Below are positions 48,656 through 56,129 of a DNA stretch of 64,000 nucleotides, piece by piece (position 1 is the stretch's first letter; every line of letters begins with the position of its first letter). The DNA is from an uncultured Latescibacterota bacterium. Lineage in GTDB: Bacteria > Latescibacterota > UBA2968. The translations under genes were made by a program, and so were the position numbers. The DNA is taken from the NCBI GenBank assembly GCA_958295785.1, contig OY282377.1, positions 4,652,896 to 4,716,895 on the forward strand, written 5' to 3'. A model generated the notes under the pieces. That model was not told the DNA's origin. It saw only the letters and a program-made list of their open reading frames with translations, and ran no database searches.

Positions 48656-49300
48656 ATGTTACCCAATAAAGCCATCAACCTCGCTGAGAACTCCTTCAAC
48701 CTTTCTTTTTTTGATAAACAGGTCTCTTTGCTCAAGCAATACGTTAATTTGCTTACCGATTGGTCGGCTCGTGTGCGATTAATCTCTCGCAATGACCGCA
48801 ATTTCATTTGGGAACGTCATGTTCTCGATTGTCTTTCGCTTGTGCCTCATCTTCCCCCCAATGGCCCTCTCCTTGATTTAGGTTCAGGTGCTGGCCTGCC
48901 GGGTATTGTGATCAAAATTATGAGGCCCGACCTTGAAGTTTATCTCCTCGAACCTGTCCGTATGAAAAGCCTCTTTTTATCCGATACCATTACTGTACTC
49001 GGGCTTCCAAACACCTTCGCTATTAGAGACCGCGCTGAAACACTTATTGGCAACTCTTCTTTTTTGGGGAAATTTCAGATTGGTACAGCCCGTGCAGTTG
49101 CACGGCTTCCCCTGCTTTGGAATTGGATTGAGCCTCTCCTTGCGCCCCATGGTGTACTTATTTCTATGAAGGGCCTAGATGCTCTAAATGAATTTGTGCA
49201 TGGAGTCCCGGACTACCTTTGTGCCACAGAAACATCTTTGACGATACCATTTACACGACGAAGACGATCTTTTGTCTTTCTTCAAAGACGTTTCACATGA
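48656..49300 (+). CDS. rsmG: 16S rRNA m7G527 methyltransferase RsmG
   Basis: 214 residues from the ATG at 48656 (GAAGGTG). The SAM-binding motif is LLDLGSGAGLPGIVIKI; WNWIEPLLAPHGVLISMKG and the N-terminal LLTDWSARVRLISRND...HVLDCL are typical. It methylates G527 of 16S rRNA. The stop codon lies inside a second parS-like site. In many genomes parA and parB follow; here they do not. Confidence 0.95.
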   Translation: MLPNKAINLAENSFNLSFFDKQVSLLKQYVNLLTDWSARVRLISRNDRNFIWERHVLDCLSLVPHLPPNGPLLDLGSGAGLPGIVIKIMRPDLEVYLLEPVRMKSLFLSDTITVLGLPNTFAIRDRAETLIGNSSFLGKFQIGTARAVARLPLLWNWIEPLLAPHGVLISMKGLDALNEFVHGVPDYLCATETSLTIPFTRRRRSFVFLQRRFT

Positions 49301-49304
49301 AACA
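49289..49304. promoter_or_regulatory. parS-like palindrome 2 overlapping the rsmG stop
   Basis: CGTTTCACATGAAACA (reverse complement TGTTTCATGTGAAACG) shares 15 of 16 bases with the site at 48527-48542, including the same CATGTG centre. The rsmG TGA is part of the site. Confidence 0.78.
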
Positions 49305-49453
49305 TTTTAAAAAATAAAGAGCGGATTGATGCTCGGCATAATTTTGGGCTATCAGATAGGATCCAATATAATCAAGAGAGTTTATTTGTTTAACATATTG
49401 TTTTTAAGTAATTTGAAATTGATTCTCTTCATACAGCTTAAGTGAACGAACAA

Positions 49454-49490
49454 AAAATCCCCTTTCTCGCGCTGAGAAAGGGGATTTTCT
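49454..49490. terminator. Bidirectional terminator between rsmG and the XRE gene
   Basis: A perfect 15-bp stem AAAATCCCCTTTCTC / GAGAAAGGGGATTTT with a 5-nt loop, T-rich on both sides. It separates the converging rsmG operon and the regulator gene. Confidence 0.85.
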
Positions 49491-49515
49491 GATTTTAATG
49501 CGAATTAAGAATAGA

Positions 49516-50019
49516 TCAGGTTATTCCAGCAAAAGCTTTTGCCGTACTGAGCAATGCTTGCCATTGTTGAGCAGGTATCTGAGTGATGATCTTAATGAGT
49601 TCTGGAATATCTCGATCTGTAGTTGAGGCACTCGCTTTCAGGGCTTCACACCATTGCTTATTCTTGAGCACTTTGCGAATATCTGGACTCTGAAGTGCCT
49701 TGACAATGCTTGCGTCAAGCATTTTGGAGTCGGCAATCACTTGGCTGATGACAGGGTCTGTCATCAGTTTTTCCATCTGTGAAAAAAGTTTACGGCCTTC
49801 GGGGGTTTTCTGTGCACGTTCTTTGTAAGCCAAAAAGAGAAGCCTTTGCGGGTCAAGGTCAAGTGCTTTTGCAAGGAGTTGGCACCGGTCATCGGAAGGT
49901 ATGCGTTCACCTTTTTCTATCTGACCGATGTAAGTATCCCACACACCAATACTTTTACCCAAAGCCCTCTGACTAAATCGTCCATTGCGGGCTTGTTTAA
50001 TTTTTTCACCAAACCTCAT
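49516..50019 (-). CDS. XRE-family helix-turn-helix regulator
   Basis: 167 residues. N-terminal HTH: MRFGEKIKQARNGRFSQRAL, GKSIGVWDTYIGQIEKGERI. The rest is helical (SQMEKLMTDPVISQVIADSK, IPELIKIITQIPAQQWQALL) with no known domain. It is a probable DNA-binding repressor; target unknown. It stands alone between a terminator and a field of transposase relics, so it may be an orphan of a mobile element or toxin-antitoxin pair. Confidence 0.85.
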   Translation of the reverse strand: MRFGEKIKQARNGRFSQRALGKSIGVWDTYIGQIEKGERIPSDDRCQLLAKALDLDPQRLLFLAYKERAQKTPEGRKLFSQMEKLMTDPVISQVIADSKMLDASIVKALQSPDIRKVLKNKQWCEALKASASTTDRDIPELIKIITQIPAQQWQALLSTAKAFAGIT

Positions 50020-50249
50020 ACACCCCTCCCAAAAGGTCAGTTGCGTTTAAAATTTTGATGACATAACTGATGTTATACCAAGCTCACCCCAATAGACATG
50101 CGTCTTTGTTATCTCTGATGGGATGCAGGCAGGATACGAACAACTGAAAATCAAACTGGTATTACACACCTTTAAGCAGTGTTGCGTTGTTTTTTTAACG
50201 CGGATGTCGATAATCCCGCGTTTGTTGCCTTTGATGCTTTCGGCGACTT

Positions 50250-50292
50250 AGAAGCCCTAACAAAAAGCGTTGCCATGGATTTGTGAGAGGCC
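50250..50292. repeat. MITE-like element, truncated copy R3
   Basis: AGAAGCCCTAACAAAAAGCG and the following ATTTGTGAGAGGCC match the first ~43 bp of the family, then the sequence changes abruptly to the IS5-type remnant. Confidence 0.8.
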
Positions 50293-50998
50293 GATTTTCT
50301 TCTCAGCCCAACCCTTACAACGTCCATGCCCGGCATCTTTACCGGGCGAGGAGGGACAAATGTCCAAACCATGGGTGAGCGATGCACTCTGGGAAAAGGG
50401 CCACCCCCTTTTGCCGGTTCCCAAGCCTGGACGGTTCCGCTTTCCTGGCCGTAAGCGCATTGACGACCGCAAGGCGTTGACCGGCATTCTATTCGTCCTG
50501 AAGAGCGGCATCCCGTGGGAGCAGTTGCCCTAAGAGATGGGGTGGGGTTCCGGGATGACCTGCTGGCGTCGTCTGAAGGCATGGCATGAAGCCGGCGTGT
50601 GGGAGCGGCTTCATCATCTGCTGTTGTCCAAACTGCGAGCGGCCGATGGCCTGGACGGGTCTCGTGCCTGCGTGGACAGCGCCTGCCTGCGTGCGGTAGG
50701 TGCTGGGGGGAAAACCCGGCCCCAATCCCACAGACCGCCGCAAGCCCCCCGGGCGTAAGCATCATGGGTGGACGCCGTGCCTGCGGTCAGAGGCAAACGC
50801 GGTCATCCGCGCCGCAGACCCCAACGGCTGTATGCAGACCGTGCCTATGACTCGAAGGCACACCGGAAGGCCCTGCGTGCGCGCCACATCTGGCCGGTGA
50901 TCGCCAGGCGGGGTACAGAGCATGGCAGCGGGTTGGGCGTGTACCGGTGGGTCGTTGAGCGGACGCTGGCCTTCCGAGTCAAGTGGGTTGCAAAATGA
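50293..50998 (+). pseudogene. IS5-family (IS427-like) transposase remnant
   Basis: From the ATG at 50360 the frame reads WVSDALWEKGHPLLPVPKPG and DDRKALTGILFVLKSGIPWE. It is cut by a TAA after QLP, continues with EMGWGSGMTCWRRLKAWHEA and SRACVDSACLRAVGAGGK (first Asp), then shifts frame at a G-run. The remainder (RGKRGHPRRRPQRLYADRAY, ARRGTEHGSGLGVYRWVVER) is the C-terminal part. About 30 codons between KHH and DAVP are missing, as is the extreme C-terminus. No terminal repeats were recognised. Confidence 0.85.
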
Positions 50999-51097
50999 AC
51001 GTGTGTTGGTGGACGTGCGTGCTGTGCGTGATGGCTCTTCGTGATGGTGTTTTGTGATGGCACTTTTTGCGATGGCTTATCTGAATACTTCGTAACA

Positions 51098-51735
51098 TCA
51101 GTAACATAATATGAAATGAAAAGTGCCATGTGGCAAGTTAAATTCTCTTGTTTTGAGACAAGCCAAAGCGGTTTCAATAGACCAGCGTTTCCGATACATC
51201 TTTAAGCCCTTTTCAAGATCATTTCGGTTGGTAATCAGTAAGATCGCTTCGCCTTTGTGTGGGCAGTGGCAAACCAGATTAAGCTTGAGGCTGCCATAGA
51301 TGATGGTGTTTGAATAGTAGCGTGTGGTGCCTCTCGTGCCTCTTGGCATCTCTTGTTGTGCGTTGTCCACCCTCAAGATGGATGTGGGCATTGCGTCGGA
51401 TGTAAATTCGGATGCGAATGACGAAGTTGAGGCGTTTCTTGAGGAAAAACGCACCCCACTCCCTCTGCCTGTAAACTCTCGATCTGCTAATAGACATACC
51501 GATAAGCCCTTCAGTAAGCCATCGCTCGGTTATCACCTGTTTTCTATGCTGTGTGTTTGAGTTGCCTGCCTTGCCTATAGATAGATATTCCAATTTGTCC
51601 TATCCATCAACAAGTAGGGTTTGTTAGGCTGAACCCGTTTGTCAACAAGAAACTGTGTGAAGATTTTGAGAGTAGCTTTACGGCTGAAAAAACGTTGCAA
51701 TCTGCGATAATGACTATTGACCTATGCCTGACCGG
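51098..51735 (-). pseudogene. IS4-like transposase remnant, several frameshifts
   Basis: Minus-strand pieces in different frames: NSHYRRLQRFFSRKATLKIF and PNKPYLLMDRTNWNIYL near 51590-51720 (first DDE Asp in LLMDRTNW), then GNSNTQHRKQVITE and REWGAFFLKKRLNFVIRIR, and finally AILLITNRNDLEKGLKMYRK and RWSIETALACLKTREFN (last Glu). The order follows IS4-type transposases with deletions and frame breaks. Not functional. Confidence 0.75.
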
Positions 51736-52189
51736 GAAAGGCGGCTACAATTTTCTTCAGATTGACAGATCGCACTTGGATTTTTGAGTGTATGACGGTT
51801 GGTTTGGGTCCCATTTCGGTAACCCATTCTCGAACTGCACTGCAACTTTTTTATTTTCCTGTACTATTTTCTCTTGTAAAACATTTCCACTTGACAATAC
51901 ACACTTGACAGCGTATATTTTGGCAATTGCATTCTGTTGCTCCCCACACAGAAAGCAATATACACACACTTGTTTGTGTATATACGGGACGTAAAGTCCT
52001 AAAAAATAAAGGGAAACAATGATTCAGTTGAATTCTATTTTTTTGAATTTAAGTCTCTCTTTATTGGATGGGGAGGATAAACCGATCTTGCTCTGATTCC
52101 CCTTTCTCCCTAGATCGTCAGGTTTATCTTCCCCATTTCCTTTCTCTCTCCTCTTTTTTTTTTCCCCTGTCTTTCACAGGAATTTGCCC
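51736..52189. other. Intergenic region without recognisable gene
   Basis: About 450 bp, partly AT-rich, between the IS4-like relic and the next gene. Small frames exist but have no motif support. A pyrimidine-rich tract lies at 52138-52172, before an AGGAA ribosome site. Confidence 0.5.
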
Positions 52190-52540
52190 ATGGCACTTGA
52201 TGCTGGTGAATTGGATCTAATTCGAGAAACCATTCGCGATGCCATTGAATCTTCACAGGAAAATCTCGCTCAAATGGTCGCTAGGCAGTTTGTAGAAATC
52301 CGATCTGATATTCAAAATGTGCAGGATGCGATTCGCAAAGTAGGCACACGTCAAGCTCAAGTTGAGGCTGATTTATCAGAAATCAGTCATATCTGCGAAC
52401 AGCTCAAGCGTAGGCTTTCTATCATACACGATGGGATGGGCACTGCTGATCGGCTGTTGCACGAGCGTGAAGTTTCGATCAGACTGGATCATCTTGAACG
52501 CGAGTTAGCAGAATTACGAAGCCGTTTACCGGCAGTTTGA
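52190..52540 (+). CDS. Small coiled-coil protein of unknown function
   Basis: 116 residues (ATG at 52190; AGGAA upstream). Not recognised. The sequence is almost wholly charged and helical (ESSQENLAQMVARQFVEIRS, QAQVEADLSEISHICEQLKR, RLDHLERELAELRSRL) and should form a long coiled coil. There is no signal peptide or membrane segment, and one Cys. A hairpin follows the stop. Similar short proteins occur as scaffolds or phage-tail-type spacers, but nothing here supports a role. Confidence 0.65.
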   Translation: MALDAGELDLIRETIRDAIESSQENLAQMVARQFVEIRSDIQNVQDAIRKVGTRQAQVEADLSEISHICEQLKRRLSIIHDGMGTADRLLHEREVSIRLDHLERELAELRSRLPAV

Positions 52541-52572
52541 TATTCCCATCCATTGACCGATTACCCAGCACA

Positions 52573-52603
52573 AACCCCCTTGGAAGTAGTCTTCCAGGGG
52601 GTT
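52573..52603 (+). terminator. Strong hairpin after the coiled-coil gene
   Basis: AACCCCCTTGGAAG and CTTCCAGGGGGTT pair around a TAGT loop (one unpaired base). The following T-tract is short, so termination efficiency is uncertain. Confidence 0.6.
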
Positions 52604-52624
52604 CATAATTGGAATAGATGTCTT

Positions 52625-52738
52625 AGAAGCCCTAACATAAAGAAATCAAGCGTCTGAAACAGAGGAGTGAACACCCCCAGGAACGCCTCAAAGTCGGCCT
52701 CTCACAAATCCATGGCAACGCTTTTTGTTAGGGACTCT
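52625..52738. repeat. MITE-like element, copy R4
   Basis: A full copy (~114 bp), the same orientation as R1. Its right end touches the TAA of the fumarylacetoacetase-family gene (52738-52740), just as R1 abuts the Rpn stop. Confidence 0.87.
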
Positions 52739-53598
52739 TAATCTGAAACAACTGGATTTTCGAGTCGTCCTAAGCCATCAATTTCACAGATTATATGGTC
52801 GCCGTGTTTGAGCCAGAGTTGAGGATCACGGCCCATGCCCACACCGGGTGGTGTGCCGGTAAAAATCAAGTCTCCGGGAGTAAGCGTAAATACATGTGCG
52901 AGATAAGTAACGAGTCTGGGCACACTAAAGATCAGTTGAGATGTGTTGGAATCCTGTACGGTCTCGTCATTGAGAATACAGCGAATGCCCAAGTTGTGAG
53001 GATCGGGAACATCGTCAGTTGTGACCAGATCAGGTCCAATTGGGGCGAATGTGTCAAACGTTTTGCCCATCATCCATTGTCCACCTGGTTTTTCAAGCTG
53101 ATAATCACGAGCACTCACGTCGTGACCAACCATGTAGCCTGCAACGTGGTTGAGGGCATCTTCTTCAGAGATGTTGCGACCCTGTTTGCCAATAACGACC
53201 ACAAGTTCGACTTCGTAGTCAATTTGGGAACTCACGCTGGGAACTACAATATTCTCATCGGGGCCGATGATGGATGATGCGTACTTGGAAAACACAATGG
53301 GTTCCTCAGGAATGGGCATACCGCTTTCGGTTGCATGATCGGCGTAGTTGAGACCTATGCAAATGATTTTTTTTGGATTGTCAATGGGAGCCTGAATAGT
53401 GACATCTGTTGCGGGAATGGCACACGCCCCTTTATCAATTGTTGCGTAGGCCCTGGAAAGGGAGTCATCACCCGCTTCGAGAAATTCCCTCATGGTGGAG
53501 GGAATTGACGGATCGGTAGCATTGAGGTCAATGATCGAATTGCCTGATCGGACACCAAGCCGTCGCTGCCCTTGGTGCGTAAATGTTACAAGTCGCAT
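52738..53598 (-). CDS. Fumarylacetoacetate hydrolase-family protein
   Basis: 286 residues. The FAH C-terminal fold is clear: KKIICIGLNYADHATESG, SQIDYEVELVVVIGKQGRN (metal-binding Glu pair), YMVGHDVSARDYQ (metal Asp region), FTLTPGDLIFTGTPPGVG. Family members are metal-dependent hydrolases, decarboxylases or isomerases of 2-keto acids such as ureidoglycolate lyase or 2-keto-3-deoxy-fuconate pathway enzymes; the substrate is open. The N-terminal ~65 residues form the usual small domain. An apparent operator overlaps its promoter. Confidence 0.92.
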   Translation of the reverse strand: MRLVTFTHQGQRRLGVRSGNSIIDLNATDPSIPSTMREFLEAGDDSLSRAYATIDKGACAIPATDVTIQAPIDNPKKIICIGLNYADHATESGMPIPEEPIVFSKYASSIIGPDENIVVPSVSSQIDYEVELVVVIGKQGRNISEEDALNHVAGYMVGHDVSARDYQLEKPGGQWMMGKTFDTFAPIGPDLVTTDDVPDPHNLGIRCILNDETVQDSNTSQLIFSVPRLVTYLAHVFTLTPGDLIFTGTPPGVGMGRDPQLWLKHGDHIICEIDGLGRLENPVVSD

Positions 53599-53630
53599 AA
53601 CGATGTTGTCCTTGCATGTAAAGGTTTATG

Positions 53631-53676
53631 TTGTTCTGCTTCAGAACAATAAAGTCCGGAGAAGAACCACTGTCAA
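53631..53676 (-). promoter_or_regulatory. Promoter with overlapping palindromic operator for the FAH-family gene
   Basis: Minus strand TTGACA (53671-53676), 17-bp spacer, TTTATT (53648-53653), then a perfect inverted repeat TTGTTCTG-AAG-CAGAACAA (53631-53649) over the expected start site, about 35 bp upstream of the ATG. The layout suggests repression by a dimeric regulator. Confidence 0.62.
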
Positions 53677-53693
53677 GAGAGATTTGGAGGGTG

Positions 53694-53722
53694 TTGCTTT
53701 TCCGAATTAGTGATTTTATCAT
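53694..53722 (+). promoter_or_regulatory. Promoter of the cyclophilin lipoprotein gene
   Basis: TTGCTT (53694-53699), 17-bp spacer, TATCAT (53717-53722), about 25 nt before the ATG at 53747. Divergent from the FAH-family promoter. Confidence 0.5.
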
Positions 53723-53746
53723 ATATCGTATTGAGGAGGAATGTCT

Positions 53747-54430
53747 ATGAAACGATTTGTTTTTTTGGGTCTATGCCTTTTGATGTCGGGATGCGGTGGC
53801 AACGAAGCAGAAGAGTTGAAACAAGCAAATGAGAAGTTGAACAATGAGAATCGGTCATTGAAAAGCTCTTTGAGCAAGGCGCAAAATCAGGTTAAACGAG
53901 CCGGTGAGATCGGAAACCGAATGGTGTTTCTGGTGAATCAGATTCGGAATGTGAAGGCACGTATCGTAACGAATATGGGCACCATCGAATTGAAGTTCCA
54001 TCCTGAAAAGGCACCTATTCACTGTTTGACCTTTATAATTAGAGCAGAAAGCGGGTTTTACAACAACACCAAGTTTCATCGCATCATTAAAAACTTTATG
54101 ATTCAGGGCGGTGATCCCAATTCCAAGGATGACGATCCATCTGATGATGGGACAGGGGGACCACTTGTGCATATCCCTCATGAGTTTAATGATATAAAGC
54201 ACGCACCAGGGATTCTTTCTACGGCACGCATTTCAGATGTGTCGGCTGGTGCTGGGTCACAATTTTTTATTATGCATGGAACTGCGCCTGGTTTGGACAA
54301 TCAATATACTGCTTTTGGAGAAGTGACAAAGGGAACGGATGTGGTTAACAGAATTGCAACGGTTGAAACCGCCCCCGGGGATCGGCCAGTAAAACCCGTG
54401 GTGATTGAGAGAATAGATGTATTTCGCTAA
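53747..54430 (+). CDS. Cyclophilin-type peptidyl-prolyl isomerase, lipoprotein
   Basis: 227 residues. MKRFVFLGLCLLMSGCGG ends in a lipobox (LMSGC), so the protein should be lipid-anchored outside the inner membrane. A short coiled coil (residues ~20-55) precedes the cyclophilin barrel: TNMGTIELKFHPEKAPIHCL, FHRIIKNFMIQGGDP, GSQFFIMHGTAPGLDNQYTA and FGEV. The catalytic Arg of FHRII and the QGGDP/FFI strands are present. It catalyses prolyl cis-trans isomerisation during folding of exported proteins. The ATG at 53747 is spaced correctly from AGGAGGA. Confidence 0.93.
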   Translation: MKRFVFLGLCLLMSGCGGNEAEELKQANEKLNNENRSLKSSLSKAQNQVKRAGEIGNRMVFLVNQIRNVKARIVTNMGTIELKFHPEKAPIHCLTFIIRAESGFYNNTKFHRIIKNFMIQGGDPNSKDDDPSDDGTGGPLVHIPHEFNDIKHAPGILSTARISDVSAGAGSQFFIMHGTAPGLDNQYTAFGEVTKGTDVVNRIATVETAPGDRPVKPVVIERIDVFR

Positions 54431-54458
54431 ACAGATGTGAACAGTTTTTAACAGGGGC

Positions 54459-54563
54459 TGTGGAAAAGTGGATGATGTTATCAACAGCATTAAGTAGTTG
54501 ATTTTTGGGAGTATGAACAGTAAGTGGTGTGACATTATGAGAGTTATCAACAGGTTTTCCACA
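54459..54563. other. Secondary cluster of DnaA-box-like sites
   Basis: TGTGGAAAA (54459-54467), TTATCAACA (54478-54486 and 54544-54552) and TTTTCCACA (54555-54563) lie within 105 bp of non-coding DNA. All are within one base of TTATCCACA or TTTTCCACA. Possible DnaA-titration or regulatory locus; function is inferred. Confidence 0.45.
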
Positions 54564-54692
54564 TTTATCACTCGCGTTTTGCACCAATGAGATTCAGGCT
54601 TTTCACGGTGTTTTCCAGGTCGCGTCTAAAGGAAATTTCGCTTGCGACACCTCTAAAATTGGTCTATATTTGAATTTATTTTACGTCAGAAA

Positions 54693-55319
54693 ATGCAAAC
54701 TTCACTCGTCTGTGGGGTTTCAACTGTGATTGAAAAAGTCAAAGATGATGTCGCCGAGATTTTGGCCCCTTCTACAGAATATCTCGTCGAAAAACGCTTT
54801 ACGCCCGATTTGTTGACCATGATCGGGTTTGTTTTCAATGTGGGAGCTGCTGTGCTTTTCGGCTGTGGATTGTATATGTGGGCCGGGTTGACAGTGCTTG
54901 TCGCGGGTGTTTTTGATTTGCTCGACGGACAGGTGGCGCGCAAGGGCAAAACAGAATCCAAATTTGGCGCGCTTCTCGATTCGACTGTTGATCGATATTC
55001 CGAGATTTTGATTTGGTTTGGCATTGCGATCAGTTTTATACGGGCCGATGATCTCTGGACGAGTTCGGCAGTCTTTTTTGCTCTTGCAGGGTCTCTCATG
55101 GTGAGTTATGTGCGTGCCCGCGTTGAGGGTCTTGGGGCTGAGTGCAAGGTTGGGTTTATGCAGCGTCCCGAGCGTATTATCGCCATTGGTGTCGGCGGGC
55201 TGATTGTACCCTTGATTGGTGATATTGGTTTGATTGTGGTGGTGTGGGCTGTTGCTCTGTTGGGAAATTTTACCGCGATGGAACGAGTGTTTCACTTTCG
55301 AAAGTTGACAAAATCATAA
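54693..55319 (+). CDS. CDP-alcohol phosphatidyltransferase
   Basis: 208 residues. The family motif DG-x2-AR-x8-G-x3-D-x3-D is complete: DLLDGQVARKGKTESKFGAL, then LDSTVDRYSE. Several membrane helices (IGFVFNVGAAVLFGCGLYMW, LTVLVAGVF, IIAIGVGGLIVPLIGDIGLI). It makes phospholipids by displacing CMP from a CDP-alcohol, for example PGP or (archaetidyl)inositol-phosphate synthase; the exact head group is not determined. The start is uncertain (ATG 54693 or GTG 54726; neither has a strong ribosome site). Confidence 0.9.
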   Translation: MQTSLVCGVSTVIEKVKDDVAEILAPSTEYLVEKRFTPDLLTMIGFVFNVGAAVLFGCGLYMWAGLTVLVAGVFDLLDGQVARKGKTESKFGALLDSTVDRYSEILIWFGIAISFIRADDLWTSSAVFFALAGSLMVSYVRARVEGLGAECKVGFMQRPERIIAIGVGGLIVPLIGDIGLIVVVWAVALLGNFTAMERVFHFRKLTKS

Positions 55320-55346
55320 GCCCGATTGTAGAGTGTAGGATAGTAA

Positions 55347-55380
55347 AACCCGGGGGTATCGCCGGGTTCTTTTTTTGTTT
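55347..55380 (+). terminator. Rho-independent terminator
   Basis: AACCCGG and CCGGGTT stem (55347-55353 / 55362-55368) followed by CTTTTTTTG. It ends the phosphatidyltransferase transcript just before tmk. Confidence 0.8.
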
Positions 55381-55397
55381 TGGAAAACAGGGAACAA

Positions 55398-56018
55398 ATG
55401 GCAGGTCTTTTCATATCATTTGAAGGCATAGATAAAAGCGGGAAGAGCACCCAGGCCAAGTTGCTGGTTGAGTATCTACAGGGGCGTGGGTATGATGTTG
55501 TGGCTACTTATGAGCCGGGCGGTACAGAACTCGGGCGGGAGATTCGGGGCTTGGTGCTCAACCGGAAATCCCACGCTGAAATCCATGCAGGTGCCGAGAT
55601 GTTTTTGTTTGCCGCGGATCGCGCACAGCATGTCAAAGAATTGATTCGCCCCGCTCTAAATGCGGGCAAAGTGGTGATTTCAGTTCGCTATGTCGATTCC
55701 ACATTGGCCTATCAGGGCTATGGTCGCGGGTTGAATCTCCAAGATCTGAACGCGATTCAAAATGTAGCCACGAGGGGATTGATGCCAGATATCACGGTTT
55801 GGGTGGATGTGGATTTACAAACGGCTCGTAAGCGAGGTTGGGGCACAGGCGCAGATCGCATTGAGGCGGAAGATGAAGCATTTTTCCACAGGGTTCGACA
55901 GGGTTACGAAGCGAGATGCAAAGCTGAACCCAATCGCATTTTTCGTGTGGATGGCACGCGGCCCATAAGTGACGTGTTTGGAGATGTTAAAAAGAGAGTT
56001 GCCAATCGCATGCTGTGA
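55398..56018 (+). CDS. tmk: Thymidylate kinase
   Basis: 206 residues from the ATG at 55398 (AGGGA). P-loop SFEGIDKSGKSTQAKLL, EPGGTELGREIRGLVL, the DRx-like RYVDSTLAYQGYGRG and LID region ARKRGWGTGADRIEAED. It phosphorylates dTMP to dTDP. The LID motif lacks the usual run of Arg. It begins just beyond the preceding terminator and is followed by the protease gene. Confidence 0.95.
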   Translation: MAGLFISFEGIDKSGKSTQAKLLVEYLQGRGYDVVATYEPGGTELGREIRGLVLNRKSHAEIHAGAEMFLFAADRAQHVKELIRPALNAGKVVISVRYVDSTLAYQGYGRGLNLQDLNAIQNVATRGLMPDITVWVDVDLQTARKRGWGTGADRIEAEDEAFFHRVRQGYEARCKAEPNRIFRVDGTRPISDVFGDVKKRVANRML

Positions 56019-56129
56019 GTGAACATTCGTATGGAGAAAGCGTTTAAGATCAGAAACTGAACTTGCAATACCCACGCTGTTATCACGAATGAACTGCTAG
56101 CGCAGTTGTACACCGCTTGGAGGCGTCCC

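Noticed and set aside
51757-51994. Two short opposing frames at 51.76-51.99 kb
   Set aside because: No start signals, no family motifs, Cys/aromatic-rich chance peptides next to a transposase relic.
53631-53649. LexA box
   Set aside because: The palindrome GTTCTG-N3-CAGAAC does not fit CTGT-N8-ACAG or the GAAC-N4-GTTC spacing of known LexA classes.
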